Assembly: GCA_019314425.1 (NCBI GenBank) | Contig: JAFCZI010000133.1 | Span: forward strand, 1-8,925 | Length of the DNA: 8,925 nucleotides | Origin: Deltaproteobacteria bacterium | Lineage (GTDB): Bacteria; Desulfobacterota; DSM-4660; Desulfatiglandales; Desulfatiglandaceae | Reading direction: 5' to 3' | Shown here: piece after piece, positions 8,903 to 8,925 of the stretch | How positions within the stretch are numbered: position 1 is the first letter of the stretch | How the letters are laid out: each line of letters begins with the position of its first letter | The notes under the pieces: model-generated | Told to the model about the DNA's origin: nothing | Database searches by the model: none | Seen by the model: only the letters and a program-made list of their open reading frames with translations | Position numbers and translations under genes: made by a program

Positions 8903-8925
8903 ATGCACCTTACAGAAATGCAACT
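8903..8925 (+). CDS. Start of a gene running off the right edge
   Basis: ATG 8903 follows GGGAGG (8890-8895) by 7 bases, a strong ribosome site. The frame reads MHLTEMQ and stays open to the window end. An in-frame ATG at 8879 would add eight residues (MKFSGGFR) but lacks a ribosome site, so 8903 is preferred. Too little is present to suggest a product. Confidence 0.5.

Overview
The window reads as ordinary chromosomal DNA from an anaerobic, cobamide-making bacterium, most likely a sulfate-reducing or related member of the Desulfobacterota (old Deltaproteobacteria). This is inferred from the gene set: a ThiC paralog of the BzaF type next to cobT, a long-form TrpB2, and small cysteine-rich proteins of a style common in that phylum. 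No taxonomic marker is present, so the assignment is an inference.

Left part, + strand (1-2432): an intrinsic terminator hairpin lies directly in front of a ThiC-like radical SAM gene. The gene departs from true ThiC at several near-invariant motifs and is followed 2 bases later by cobT. The best reading is bzaF-cobT. BzaF converts the purine intermediate aminoimidazole ribotide (AIR) into 5-hydroxybenzimidazole without oxygen, and CobT activates that base as the lower ligand of a B12-type cobamide. The hairpin is probably the expression platform of a riboswitch whose sensor lies upstream of the window. cobT is damaged near its 3' end: the frame breaks just after the catalytic Glu, and the expected C-terminus continues in another frame after an apparent small deletion.

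Middle and right part, - strand (8502 down to 2619): in transcription order there is trpB2 (long-form tryptophan synthase beta), a GC-rich hairpin, a 92-residue four-cysteine protein, a decayed MobA/MocA-like nucleotidyltransferase pseudogene, purA (adenylosuccinate synthetase), an unrecognised 229-residue protein with a three-Cys cluster and a recombinase-like C-terminal segment, and mnmG (tRNA wobble-uridine modification). A weak intrinsic terminator follows mnmG. From the four-Cys gene to mnmG the spacing is tight, so these genes probably form one operon, convergent with bzaF-cobT.

Right edge (8503-8925): a 423-base stretch without a complete gene. It holds a possible trpB2 promoter, a 151-bp element bounded by perfect 12-bp inverted repeats and containing a nested imperfect palindrome, and the first codons of a + strand gene that runs off the window.

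Metabolic link (inferred): the AIR used by BzaF is drawn from purine synthesis, and purA lies in the same pathway downstream of AIR, but nothing in the sequence shows co-regulation of the two blocks.
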